64,000 nt of DNA from Kibdelosporangium philippinense. GTDB lineage: Bacteria; Actinomycetota; Actinomycetes; Mycobacteriales; Pseudonocardiaceae. The notes below the pieces were generated by a model. That model searched no databases and had not been told where the DNA came from. It saw only the letters and a program-made list of their open reading frames with translations. Positions within the stretch are counted from its first letter, which is position 1; the number at the start of each line of letters is the position of its first letter. Positions 24,714-33,189 of the stretch are shown piece after piece. The DNA is taken from the NCBI RefSeq assembly GCF_021390435.2, contig NZ_JAJVCN010000004.1:1654501-1718500 (forward strand), read 5' to 3'. Position numbers and translations under genes: made by a program.

Positions 24714-25346
24714 ATGACGGTTTCCATCCTGTTGCTGAACCTGATCGTGGTCTTCGTCGCACTGGAAAGCGATATCGGCCGCCGCAAGATCGGCCCGTTC
24801 CGGGTGTTCCGACCGTTGGTCACCGCGCTGGTGATCGTGCCGTTCTTCTTCAGCGGCATGGCTTGGTCCGGTAATGGGCTGCTGTTCGAGGTGGCGGGCG
24901 CGCTCGTCGGCGTGCTGCTTGGCATTGCGGCGATGTCGTTCATGAGGTTCGAGCACGACCCCGACCAGCGCCGGTCCTATTCGCGCACCGGTGTCGGATA
25001 TGTCCTTGCGTGGCTGCTGATCACCGGCGTCAAGATCTTCTTTTCTTACGGCTCAACGAATATCTGGGGGAGCGAGCTGTTCACGTGGATGGCGCGCAAC
25101 GAGATCTCGGTCGACGCCTTCCGAACCGCCATCATCTTCCTCAACGTCACCATGATGCTGACTCGCATCGGCGTGATCTATTTCGGGTGGCGGTCGGCGG
25201 AAACCCCGGGTCAGATACGTGAGGCTGCCGAAACCGAGCGCCAGCCAGATCACGCCGAGCGTGACGGCTGTCCCGTCGAGGTGCGTGAGCAGCCAGATGT
25301 TCACGACCGCGCCGATCGCCGGGAACACCACGTGAGTCAGGGCTGA
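24714..25346 (+). CDS. Five-helix membrane protein with altered C-terminus
   Basis: This protein of about 210 residues has five hydrophobic segments (VSILLLNLIVVFVAL, LVTALVIVPFFFSGMAW, VAGALVGVLLGIAAMSF, GYVLAWLLITGVKIFFSY, IIFLNVTMMLTRIGVIYFG). No family is recognised. Its credible sequence ends around codon YFGWRSAETPG (25200); the remaining 48 residues are charged and antisense to the neighbouring permease. The natural stop appears to be lost. It follows the second two-component system and could be its target. Confidence 0.7.
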   Translation: MTVSILLLNLIVVFVALESDIGRRKIGPFRVFRPLVTALVIVPFFFSGMAWSGNGLLFEVAGALVGVLLGIAAMSFMRFEHDPDQRRSYSRTGVGYVLAWLLITGVKIFFSYGSTNIWGSELFTWMARNEISVDAFRTAIIFLNVTMMLTRIGVIYFGWRSAETPGQIREAAETERQPDHAERDGCPVEVREQPDVHDRADRREHHVSQG

Positions 25347-26451
25347 CCCGCGCCGCCGCAACCACATCGCGATCACGGAGATGTTGACGAACGTGAACGT
25401 GGTGAACGCCCCGAAGTTGATGAACGATGTGGACGTCGTCACGTCCAGCATCAGGGCGCCGAAACCGACAAGTCCGGTAAGGACAATCCCGAACACCGGT
25501 GTCTTCAGTTTCGGGTGCAGGTAAGCGAAAACCCGCTTGGGGAGCACGCCGTCCCGGCCCATCGCGAACATCAGCCGGGACGCGCCTGCCTGCGTGGCGA
25601 TGCCGGACGCCAGTTGCGCGACCATGAACGCGGCGAGGAATAGCGCTGTCATCAGGTTTCCGCCGATCTCACCGGCGATCTCCAGCGCGGCCGAGGACTC
25701 GTCACGGAATGTGTCACCGGGATGTGCGAGCTGTGTGGCGTAGGCCAGAACCACGAAGATCACGCCGCCGAAGTGCCGATAGCAGGATGGCGCGCGGGAT
25801 CGTCTTGCGTGGCTCGAATGTCTCCTCGGTCAACGTACTCACGGCGTCGAACCCGAGGAACGCGTATGCGGCTAGCGCGGCGCCCGCGGAGATCCCGTCA
25901 AACGTGGAACCGTTGTGGTAGAAGGGAGCGAGCGCGGGACCGGTGGCGTGACGCAGCGACAGGATGACGAAGAACAGGATCACCAACATCTGGAACGCCA
26001 TCAGCAGGAAGTTGACCCTGGCCGCCACCTTGATGCCGAGCACGTTCAGCCCGGTCGTCACGACGATGAACGCCACCACCCACAGCCAGCTTGGCACCGA
26101 CGGGAACTGCGCCGACATATAGGCGGCGCCGATCAGCCAGATGACCATCGGCAGGAAGAAGTAATCCAGCAGAACCGCCCAGCCGACCAGGAAACCGACC
26201 CGGGGATCGATGGCTTTGCGTGTGTATGTGTACGCCGAACCCGCGTACGGATAGATCCGGCACATCTTGCCGTAACTGGCGGCGGTGAACAGCATCGCGA
26301 CCATCGCGAGAACATAGGCCGTCGGCACAGTGCCATTGGTTGTGCCCGCGAGGATGCCGTACGTGCCAAGCACGACAATCGGCGCCATATAGGACAGTCC
26401 GAACAGGACAGCGCCACGTAGACGCAGATGCGGTGTCAGTGCTGTGGTCAT
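25053..26451 (-). pseudogene. APC-family amino acid permease, frameshifted
   Basis: The first part (ATG 26451) reads FGLSYMAPIVVLGTYGILAG, YPYAGSAYTYTRKAI and AFLGFDAVSTLTEETFEPRK, the classic APC permease sequence. After PRAILLSAL (about 25775) the frame breaks. The rest, VIFVVLAYATQLAHPGD then ASRLMFAMGRDGVLPK to the end, continues in another frame. Reading LLSALLGGVIFVV would need two inserted bases. If intact it would import an amino acid or amine in partnership with the nitrilase, whose stop overlaps its ATG. The C-terminal 40 residues are antisense to the convergent gene. The break may be genuine or a sequence error. Confidence 0.85.
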
Positions 26452-27293
26452 GACCGCGGCTGCCAGTTTCCGGCGTCGATCCGTCCCTGATACAAGGGAA
26501 CGTCAAGGGGAGCGTCGCCGTCGGTGAACTGGTTCCACATTCGGTTGAGGCCTTCCGTGCCACGTTCGCGCACGCGGCGTACCTCGTCGAGATCGAGCGT
26601 CAGCGCGATCACGGCAGGCCGATCGTCGGGCGTTTCGGCGAGAATCTGGCCTTCTGGGCCGACGATGATGCTGCGGCCTCTGCCAAAGGGCGCCGCGGAG
26701 TTGATGCTCGCCACGAACACCTGGTTGACGATGGCGTTCGCCTGCGCCAGCACCACTTCCTGCTTGCGGTCGGGCGTGTGCGTCAGCACCGGGTTGATGA
26801 TCAGATCGGCGCCCAGCCAGGCCAGATGCCGTGCCGATTCGGGAAACCAGGCGTCGTAGCAGATGGCAAGGCCGATCCGGCCGGTGTCCGGGATGTCGAA
26901 CACGACAAACCGGTCGCCGGCCTCGTAGGGCTCGTGCGGTTTCCACGTGAAGACCTTGCGATAGGACGTGACCAGCTCGCCGTCGGGCGAGAAGACCAGG
27001 GCGGTGTTGTACATCTTGCCGTCGTCGCCCAGCTCGGCCACCGAGCCTGGGATGAACCAGACGCCAAGGTCACGGGCGATTTCGCCGAGCTTGCGGCTGC
27101 GCGGCCCGTCGAGCGGTTCGGCAGCGATTTCTCGCCGCTGCGGTGAGCACAGGTGTAGCTCCGGGTAGACGAGCAGCCGGGTATCGGGATGGTCGGCCAG
27201 TACTGCCTTGGCATCGCTGGCGAACCCGTCCAACGGCTGGTCAACCGCGTACTGCGGCGTCTGTACCAGCGCTACGGGCAACGGTTTCGACAC
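26448..27293 (-). CDS. Carbon-nitrogen hydrolase (nitrilase superfamily)
   Basis: This 281-residue enzyme has the nitrilase-superfamily catalytic triad: E45 in LLVYPELHL, K113 in SYRKVFTWKPH and C145 in AICYDAWFPE. The length and motif spacing fit an amidase rather than a true nitrilase; the substrate is unknown. GTG 27293 follows AAAGGG and is preferred over a longer TTG-initiated frame to 27326. It leads an operon with the permease and is divergent from the GntR regulator, implying uptake and hydrolysis of an amide or nitrile nutrient under GntR control. Confidence 0.88.
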   Translation of the reverse strand: MSKPLPVALVQTPQYAVDQPLDGFASDAKAVLADHPDTRLLVYPELHLCSPQRREIAAEPLDGPRSRKLGEIARDLGVWFIPGSVAELGDDGKMYNTALVFSPDGELVTSYRKVFTWKPHEPYEAGDRFVVFDIPDTGRIGLAICYDAWFPESARHLAWLGADLIINPVLTHTPDRKQEVVLAQANAIVNQVFVASINSAAPFGRGRSIIVGPEGQILAETPDDRPAVIALTLDLDEVRRVRERGTEGLNRMWNQFTDGDAPLDVPLYQGRIDAGNWQPRS

Positions 27294-27330
27294 GTGGGCA
27301 ACCCTTTCGTCGATCGTTGCGAGCAAAATA

Positions 27331-27370
27331 GCTCAGTTTGAACGCTTTTTGTAAGTGCTCACTTTGAGCA
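27331..27370. promoter_or_regulatory. Two related operator half-palindromes between nitrilase and GntR genes
   Basis: TGCTCA-CTT-TGAGCA at 27356-27370 is a perfect 6+6 palindrome. A related weaker copy, GCTCA-GTT-TGAAC, lies at 27331-27343. They are spaced about 26 bp apart in the divergent promoter region and share GCTCA-N3-TGA. This pattern suits a GntR/FadR dimer encoded at 27401. Confidence 0.55.
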
Positions 27371-27400
27371 ATTTTGATGGGCCGGTAGTAGGGTTCAGCC

Positions 27401-28111
27401 GTGGACGCGCTGAGCACGCCGGCGCTGACGGGTATTCGTCGGCTATCCGCACTGGACACTGTGCGCGCGCGGATAGCACTAGCTGTGGAGCTGGGCCTGC
27501 TCCAGCCCGGCGAGCCGCTGCCACCCGGCCCGGAGATCGCCCGCGCGCTCGGCGTCGGCGAGCCGACCGTGCGCCGCGCCCTGGAGTCGCTGTGCGCCGA
27601 TGGCGTGCTGGAGCGCCGACGCGGCCGTGGCGGCGGAACCTTGGTCGCCGCCAACCCTGTTCGCGGCACGGTTGCTGAGATCAACGCGTACACGGACGCG
27701 ACAGCTGAAGTGCACGAGCTGATCGACCACAGGCTTGCATTGGAAAGCGGCCTTGTGCACCTGGCTGCGCTGCGGCGATCTGACGCCGACGTGGTGGCGT
27801 TGCATGAGCTGGTCGACGGGATGGAGAACGCGCACTGCTGGGCGGAGTTCCACGACCTCGACGCCCGTTTCCATCGCACTGTCATCGCGGCAAGCGGCCT
27901 GCCGTCAGCCGTGGCCCGATACGACGACCTGATGCGCGACCTGTACCGCTACTACCTGCCCTACCCGATCGAATACCTGCTCGAATCCAATCGGGAGCAC
28001 GACGAGCTAGTCACCGCGATCGAACACCGTGACCCGGCGGCAGCGGTGGCGGTGACATGCAAGCACGTAGAAGTGCTGCACCAAACCATGCTGTCCCGCC
28101 ACAAGGACTAA
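27401..28111 (+). CDS. GntR/FadR-family transcriptional regulator
   Basis: This 236-residue regulator has an N-terminal winged helix (ALGVGEPTVRRALESLCADG, RRGRGGGTLVA). The C-terminal FCD/FadR domain has HRLALESGLVHLAA, DLDARFHRTVIAASG, and a late HxxL-type repeat (EHDELVTAIEHRDPAAAVAV). The FCD aspartate and histidines (D in LDARFH, H in HDEL and CKHVEVLH) usually bind a metal and carboxylate ligand. It is divergent from the nitrilase-permease operon and probably represses it until a catabolite binds. GTG 27401 is the start. Confidence 0.9.
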   Translation: MDALSTPALTGIRRLSALDTVRARIALAVELGLLQPGEPLPPGPEIARALGVGEPTVRRALESLCADGVLERRRGRGGGTLVAANPVRGTVAEINAYTDATAEVHELIDHRLALESGLVHLAALRRSDADVVALHELVDGMENAHCWAEFHDLDARFHRTVIAASGLPSAVARYDDLMRDLYRYYLPYPIEYLLESNREHDELVTAIEHRDPAAAVAVTCKHVEVLHQTMLSRHKD

Positions 28112-28124
28112 AACCCACTCCCTC

Positions 28125-28260
28125 GGCCGTGTTCACCGTTCCGGCACACCGTGTCGACCGTTGCAGAACACCGTGTCGACCGTTGCAGCACACCGTGTCC
28201 ACCGTTCCGGCACGCCGTGTCCACCGTTCCGGAACGCCGTGTCCACCGTTCCGGAACGCC
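28125..28260. repeat. 22-bp tandem repeat array
   Basis: About six contiguous 22-bp units (for example CGCCGTGTCCACCGTTCCGG followed by AA) fill this region after the GntR gene. Units 28169-28190 and 28147-28168 carry GTTGCAG variants, and the last two (28213-28256) are identical. Each later unit contains the palindrome GTTCCGGAAC. There are no spacers. A related inverted pair lies at 47648-47768. Confidence 0.85.
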
Positions 28261-28294
28261 GAAATTTCCCTGGCCATCGACTGGACAACTGCAA

Positions 28295-28330
28295 GTTAGA
28301 CCATCTAACCTTCAAGTTAGGGGCTCTAAC
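28295..28330. promoter_or_regulatory. Paired TetR-type operators
   Basis: Two palindromes lie just before the TetR gene: GTTAGA-CCA-TCTAAC (28295-28309) and GTTAG-GGGCT-CTAAC (28316-28330), each preceded by AA. Their centres are 21 bp (two helical turns) apart and the second ends 15 bp before the ATG, so autorepression is likely. Confidence 0.7.
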
Positions 28331-28345
28331 CACGGATGGGTCAGC

Positions 28346-28930
28346 ATGGCGCGCGCAGGTCTGTCGAAAGTCAAGTTGACCTCGTCAGCCGCCGAGATGG
28401 CTGACGAGGTCGGCATCGACAACGTCACCATCTCGGCGTTGGCCAGGCGTTTCGGCGTGACAGACGCGAGCTTGTACAAGCACTTCAAGAACCTGCGTGA
28501 ACTGCGGGTGCGGGTCGCGTTGATGGCTGGCGAGGAGATGACTGACCGCATCGGCACGGCGGTCGCCGGGCGTTCAGGCAAGGACGCATTGATCGCCTTC
28601 GCCGACGCTTACCGACGGTACGCGCTTGATCATCCTGGCCGATATGCGGCGACCCAGATGCGATTCGAGCCGTCGGAAGTCGCCGACTCCTTGGGGTTGC
28701 GTCGAAGCATCGAGCTGACCTACGGGATGCTGCGCGCGTATCGGCTCACCGAGCCGGACCTGACCGACGCGGCCCGGCTGTTGCGTAGCGCGTTGCATGG
28801 CTACATCCATCTGGAACTCAGCGGTGGCTTCGGGCATCCGCGTGACGTCGAGGCGTCGTGGTCGCGATCGCTCGACGCGCTGCACGTACTTCTGCGGAAC
28901 TGGCCGTCACACCAAGGGGAAAGCTCATGA
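28346..28930 (+). CDS. TetR-family transcriptional regulator
   Basis: This 194-residue regulator has an N-terminal HTH (MADEVGIDNVTISALARRFG followed by VTDASLYKHFKNLRELRVRV). The C-terminal ligand domain resembles the WHG/TetR_C type (DAYRRYALDHPGRYAATQM, ALHGYIHLELSGGFG). ATG 28346 is used, although an open frame extends into the tandem repeats. The ATG of the following hydrolase overlaps its stop (ATGA), so the pair is one operon, probably autoregulated from the operators at 28295-28330. Confidence 0.93.
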   Translation: MARAGLSKVKLTSSAAEMADEVGIDNVTISALARRFGVTDASLYKHFKNLRELRVRVALMAGEEMTDRIGTAVAGRSGKDALIAFADAYRRYALDHPGRYAATQMRFEPSEVADSLGLRRSIELTYGMLRAYRLTEPDLTDAARLLRSALHGYIHLELSGGFGHPRDVEASWSRSLDALHVLLRNWPSHQGESS

Positions 28931-29768
28931 TCGACGTTCCTGGCGCGACTTTGTACTACGAAACCCATGGCAGCGGCCCGGTTTTGCTGCTCATTCCCGG
29001 TGGTGCGGGCGATGCCGGTATGTACGCGGGCATGATCGCGCAGCTCGCCGATCAGTACACAGTGGTCTCTTACGACCCGCGCGGTTTGTCCCGCAGCAAG
29101 CTTTCCGGGCCCGTCACCGATCAGGTTGTCGCTGAATGGAGCTCCGACGCGCGCTGCCTGCTCGACGTGGTCACGCCTGACGAGCCAGCTTTCGTGATGG
29201 GGTGCAGTTCTGGCGCGATCGTCGCGTTGGATTTGCTTGCCCGGCATCCCGAGCGGGTGCGCGGGGTGATCGCGCACGAGCCGCCGTCGCTGAACCTGTT
29301 GCCGGATCCCGTTCCGTGGCGAGAACTGTTCGCTGAGGTTCGCGAGATTTCGCTGACCGACGGGGTCGGTCCTGCCATGGCCGTGTTCAACAAAGTGCTT
29401 GACGAGCCCGAGTTCGAGCTGCCGCCTGAGATACAGGAGATGCTGCCTCGGATGGTTGCCAACATGCCGTTTTCCTCTCGCGCATGCTGGTTCCATTCTC
29501 CTCGACGATGCCGGACGTGACGGCGTTGCGAGCGGTCGCGGCCAAACTCATCCCGGCCGCCGGCCGCGAATCCCGTTCACAGGTGCCTTTCCGTGGCCCC
29601 ATCGCACGGCTCGCGGACTTGGTGGGGCGTGAGCTGGTCGAGTTCCCAGGCGGGCACCTCGGCGTGACCGAACACCCGAGTGAGTGCGCGCTTTTGGTTG
29701 GTCAGTTGGCGAAACCGTCACGCCATGAAGACCATCGGGGCTTCCAGTCAAGTTCTTTGCGCGCGTAG
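28927..29768 (+). pseudogene. Alpha/beta hydrolase, frameshifted
   Basis: This gene encodes an alpha/beta hydrolase: LLLIPGGAGDAGMYAGM (oxyanion region), SYDPRGLSRS, nucleophile serine in GCSSGAIVALDLL, and a late histidine in PGGHLGVTEHPSE. The frame breaks near 29473: NMPF is followed by SSRACW, whereas FLSRMLVPFSSTMPD and the rest continue one frame away. One missing T in the TTTT run would explain it. Inferred length is about 275 residues. It is coupled to the TetR gene and is its likely target. Natural decay or a homopolymer error are both possible. Confidence 0.85.
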
Positions 29769-30544
29769 CGGTTGTCGGCGCCACGAGCCCACGGCGTGCG
29801 GGGAGCGTCTGATGTAGACGGTGATGGCGCTCCGACAGCCTTGCAGAACGCGGGAGTCCAGTCGTAGCCCGTGGCAGGCTCGTCGTCGCAGACGTTCACG
29901 GCGCCCGTTGGCCATTCCAACGCCGCCACTGCTGCAGTGGCCGCGTCGTCGATGTGTAGGAAGCTTGTGACGTCGGCGGTTGCGGGAAGTTCGCCGCGAT
30001 GTGCGAGTTGCGCCATGAGCCCGTCGGCCGTGTACCAAGTGTCTGGGCCGTACAGCATTCCGTAGCGCAGCACGACCCACTCCGGGGCTTTTTTCACCTT
30101 CGCTTCGAGCGTGGCCACCGCGCTGACCGTGGCCAGGCGGCCGCTGGAGGATTCCAGGTCGAGTGGGACGTGTTCGGCTGCCGGGGCCGATCCGGGTTCG
30201 TACACCCAGCAGATGCTCTGGGCGATGACGCGCCGCACGCCCGCTTCGAGCGCCGCTTCCACCAAGTTGGCCGTGCCCACCTCGCGAATCCTGGCGTTCG
30301 CGGCGCGGCTGCCGTCACGCAGATCTGTCAATTGGTGCATGACGACGTCCGGCTGGGCCGCCCGGACCGCCTCGGTCAGCGCGGCACGGTCGTAGACATC
30401 TCCGATGCTGACTTCGGCGCCGAGTATCTCGAGCAGGGGCGACGGTTTCCTGGTCAGTCCGACAACCTGATGTCCACCGGCGATCAGCAGCTGGGTCGCT
30501 CGCCGCCCGATCACGCCGGTGGCACCGGCCATGAAGATGCGCAT
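29702..30544 (-). CDS. NAD-dependent epimerase/dehydratase family protein
   Basis: This 280-residue extended short-chain dehydrogenase has FMAGATGVIGRRATQLL (GxxGxxG at residues 7-13) and a mid-sequence Y-x-x-x-K region that is not typical (YEPGS), with VLRYGMLYGPDTW and DDEPATGYDW later. It resembles NAD-dependent nucleoside-sugar-type epimerases that act on small molecules. The missing standard YxxxK suggests altered chemistry. Its 3' end overlaps the convergent hydrolase by 67 bp. ATG 30544 is a well-placed start. Confidence 0.82.
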   Translation of the reverse strand: MRIFMAGATGVIGRRATQLLIAGGHQVVGLTRKPSPLLEILGAEVSIGDVYDRAALTEAVRAAQPDVVMHQLTDLRDGSRAANARIREVGTANLVEAALEAGVRRVIAQSICWVYEPGSAPAAEHVPLDLESSSGRLATVSAVATLEAKVKKAPEWVVLRYGMLYGPDTWYTADGLMAQLAHRGELPATADVTSFLHIDDAATAAVAALEWPTGAVNVCDDEPATGYDWTPAFCKAVGAPSPSTSDAPRTPWARGADNRYARKELDWKPRWSSWRDGFAN

Positions 30545-30611
30545 AGATCCGAACCTAGGGCCTGGTCAACGCCTGCCGTGGTCCAGTTGGGACTCGATTT
30601 CGCGAGCCACC

Positions 30612-31326
30612 TGCTATGGACGCCAGATCCAATCCGGTCGTGGATAAAGCAGACGCAGCCCGGCGCGTACGAGGTTGTTCAGCGAGGAGTTGGTGCCTTC
30701 CTCGGCTGGATAAAACGCCTCCGAGGTAATGAAACTGCTTCCGTTCGCGGCTGCTTGCTTGATCCGGTGGGCGATCAGGGCCGACTGGATCTGGATGCCG
30801 CGGTTTCGATACTCAGCGCGTACCGCGCCTATGCCAAGGTGTCCAGACTCGCCGATTGTGACCAGCGCTGCCGTCCCTGCGAGGTGGTCTTCATTTCGTA
30901 GACGTCAGTGACCAAGTCGAGCCACTGGGCGCCGTCATCCCTGGTCAACTCTCGGATCGGCAGGTCCGTTTCGCCTGTCGGGCGTACATCCGAGATGGGG
31001 GCCGCGACTTTCGCGAAGTTCATCTCCGTTGGCTCGATCCCGAACTTCGCACAGATTTCCGGCCAGTCATCCGGCAGGATCTCCGGCGCGATCTGCAGAA
31101 CAGCCAGCGGACTGCCCTCGGCGCGGTAGAAATCCAGCAGCGACTCGATCAGTTCCCCGGTGACCTCAGTGAAGCCAAGAACCTTGTTCCAATAGTCCGA
31201 GGGATCATTGCGCACAGACAAGGCCGTGCCGCCCTCGCCAAACCTGCGCAGCGCAATCCCCAACGGGCCGCCGGGACGATACAAACCGATCTGGGCCATG
31301 TACTCAGCTTCATCAAGCTCGGTCAT
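30612..31326 (-). pseudogene. GNAT acetyltransferase, frameshifted
   Basis: The first part (ATG 31326, MTELDEAEYMAQIG) covers about 150 residues. It ends in the wrong frame after DVYEMKTTSQGRQRW. Shifting frame near 30870-30885 restores AGTAALVTIGESGHLGIGAV and AEYRNRGIQIQSALIAHRIK, the acetyl-CoA motif of GNAT proteins (R-N-R-G-I-Q), then SLNNLVRAGLRLLYPRP and a TAG at 30612-30614. The restored protein is about 238 residues. Its substrate is unknown. It is the third frameshifted gene within 6 kb. Confidence 0.8.
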
Positions 31327-31962
31327 CCGCGACAGTTGATCCACAGTCGGAGTCTCGCGCCATTTCCCCACCCCCGCCTGGCACATTGATGCCGCCCAAT
31401 CCTGAGACTTGTGGACAACCAGGCGATGTGGATCTTGGAGCCCGTCGCCTTGTCGGTAGCCGTCGGTACGCTGGTGATTGGGGGCCGTGGCCGCGCTTCT
31501 GGCGGTCGGCGGAGCCTTCGAAGGTGCCTGATGGCGCCTGGGGCCAGTGACCGCAATGGCGATTGGCGAGGTCGGCCAGGCCGGTGGTCGCGACTATGGC
31601 TGGCTGGGACCTGATAGCTGGATAGTGGCTGGGTGGCGACCGGCTCGATGGCCGCAATGGCGATCCTGACGGTGACCATGGCGATGGGCATGGCTGGCGC
31701 GACAGGGACCGGCACCGCCGCCCGTACACCCTGTCCGACCTGCGGCTTTCGGGTGAAAGATCCGGTATGCCCGACCTCGGCGTGATCACGGTATCCTGGA
31801 TCTTGCGTGGGGGCGTCGACGGCGACGGTTCCGCATTGTGGTTTTCCACAGTAGGCGTGGTGAGGTTTAACGCCGCGAAGTGGGAGGAACACTTCCTTAT
31901 GGCGGCGTCCACGCATTCCTAGGCTTGTGGGTGTAAGAAAGGTTTCCTGGAAGAGAGCGTTG
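31327..31962. other. Noncoding-looking region upstream of DedA gene
   Basis: These 636 bases hold no frame with a recognisable domain; open frames on both strands (for example 31323-31916 minus) have low-complexity GC-rich composition and no ribosome sites. A run of GGCGATGG/GGCAATGGCG-like words near 31550-31700 gives it a repetitive look. The last 100 bases, with GGGAGGAACACTTCCT around 31885, probably contain the DedA promoter. I see no tRNA, riboswitch or operator with confidence. Confidence 0.4.
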
Positions 31963-32685
31963 ATGTCTGCTTACCTGTTGGCCGAGAACGCGCAACAACC
32001 AGTCGGCGGTATGGCTGGCTGGGCCGTCGACTTGATGGACACCCTTGGCGGTGTCGGCGCGGCACTCGTCGTAGGGCTGGACAACCTTTTCCCACCTATC
32101 CCGAGTGAACTTGTGTTGCCGCTTGCCGGGTTCTCGGCGAGCAAAGGCGTGTTCACGCTGGCTGGCGCGCTGTTCTGGACCACGCTCGGCTCTGTTGTCG
32201 GTGCGGTCATCGTCTACCTCGCTGGTGTCTTACTTGGCAGGGAGCGGACGAGAGCCATTGTCGGAAAGATCCCGCTCGTCAAAGTCGGTGATTTCGACAA
32301 AACCGAGAAGTGGTTCGCGAAGCACGGCACCAAAGCCGTCTTCTTCGGTCGGATGATTCCGTTGTTTCGCAGTTTTATCTCGTTGCCTGCTGGCGTTGAG
32401 AAGATGAATTTTCCCAAGTTTCTCATTTTAACGGCAGCGGGTAGCCTGATCTGGAACACCATCTTCGTGGTCGCCGGATTCCAGCTGGGGGAGAACTGGC
32501 ATCTTGTCGATCAGTACGCTGGCGTTTTCCAGAAGATCGTCATTGGCGCGGTCGTTGTGGCCGTCGTGCTGTTCGTCATCCTGCGGATCAGGAAAAAGCG
32601 CAAGGACGACGACGCGACGCAGGTCCTGCCAAGGATCGAGCACGACAACGAAGTCACTCGTCCGATTCATCAAGGCCGTCGCTAG
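31963..32685 (+). CDS. DedA-family membrane protein
   Basis: This 240-residue protein has the DedA signature DNLFPPIPSELVLPLAGF, a first membrane helix before it, and the FGRMIPLFRSFISLPAGVEKM block with the conserved glycine/arginine pattern, followed by two C-terminal helices and a charged tail (RIRKKRKDDD). DedA proteins are VTT-fold lipid scramblases/undecaprenyl-phosphate-type transporters acting in membrane homeostasis. ATG 31963 has GAGAG upstream; an upstream GTG at 31927 is less likely. Confidence 0.9.
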   Translation: MSAYLLAENAQQPVGGMAGWAVDLMDTLGGVGAALVVGLDNLFPPIPSELVLPLAGFSASKGVFTLAGALFWTTLGSVVGAVIVYLAGVLLGRERTRAIVGKIPLVKVGDFDKTEKWFAKHGTKAVFFGRMIPLFRSFISLPAGVEKMNFPKFLILTAAGSLIWNTIFVVAGFQLGENWHLVDQYAGVFQKIVIGAVVVAVVLFVILRIRKKRKDDDATQVLPRIEHDNEVTRPIHQGRR

Positions 32686-32694
32686 TGTTTGACT

Positions 32695-33189
32695 GTGTCA
32701 GAAACCGAGCCGTGGTCCGTTGAGAAGTTCGTTGCCGGGTTGAACCGCAAGCGGATGGCAGCAGGCGTGCTGTTTCGCGACGACAAGGACCGTGTCCTGC
32801 TCGTCGAGCCGTCGTACAAGGCGGAGTGGGAGATCCCCGGCGGCGCGGTCGACGAGAACGAAGCGCCATGGGCGACCGCGACAAGGGAACTGACCGAAGA
32901 ACTCGGCATGAAGCGCGACCTCGGCAGGCTGCTGGTCGTCGACTACGTCTTCCCGCGGGAGAGTTGGCCCGAGGCGGTCATGTTCATCTTCGACGGCGGC
33001 ACGCTGACCCAGTCCGATGTGGACGCCGTCGAGTTCGTCGACGGCGAGATCCTCTCGGCGGGTTTCTACGACCTCGACGAAGCGCGTGAGCGCCTCGTGC
33101 CGAGGCTGGCCAGGCGGGTCGAGGCAGCGATGCATGCGGTGCGGATGGGCACGACCGTGCTCTGCGAGCACGGGCACCGCATCGCCTAG
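32695..33189 (+). CDS. NUDIX hydrolase
   Basis: This 164-residue protein carries a full NUDIX box: GGAVDENEAPWATATRELTE followed by ELGM (GX5EX7REUXEEXGU). These enzymes cleave nucleoside diphosphates linked to other moieties, using magnesium held by the two glutamates. The substrate cannot be told. GTG 32695 is used; TTG 32689 would add two residues. It ends with a 4-bp overlap with a convergent DUF6210-like gene. Confidence 0.92.
   Translation: MSETEPWSVEKFVAGLNRKRMAAGVLFRDDKDRVLLVEPSYKAEWEIPGGAVDENEAPWATATRELTEELGMKRDLGRLLVVDYVFPRESWPEAVMFIFDGGTLTQSDVDAVEFVDGEILSAGFYDLDEARERLVPRLARRVEAAMHAVRMGTTVLCEHGHRIA

Noticed and set aside
28125..28260. CRISPR array
   Set aside because: The 22-bp units are contiguous with no unique spacers and no cas gene is near.
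31323..31916. Two overlapping open frames of about 200 codons on the minus strand
   Set aside because: Low-complexity composition, no ribosome site and no recognisable domain.
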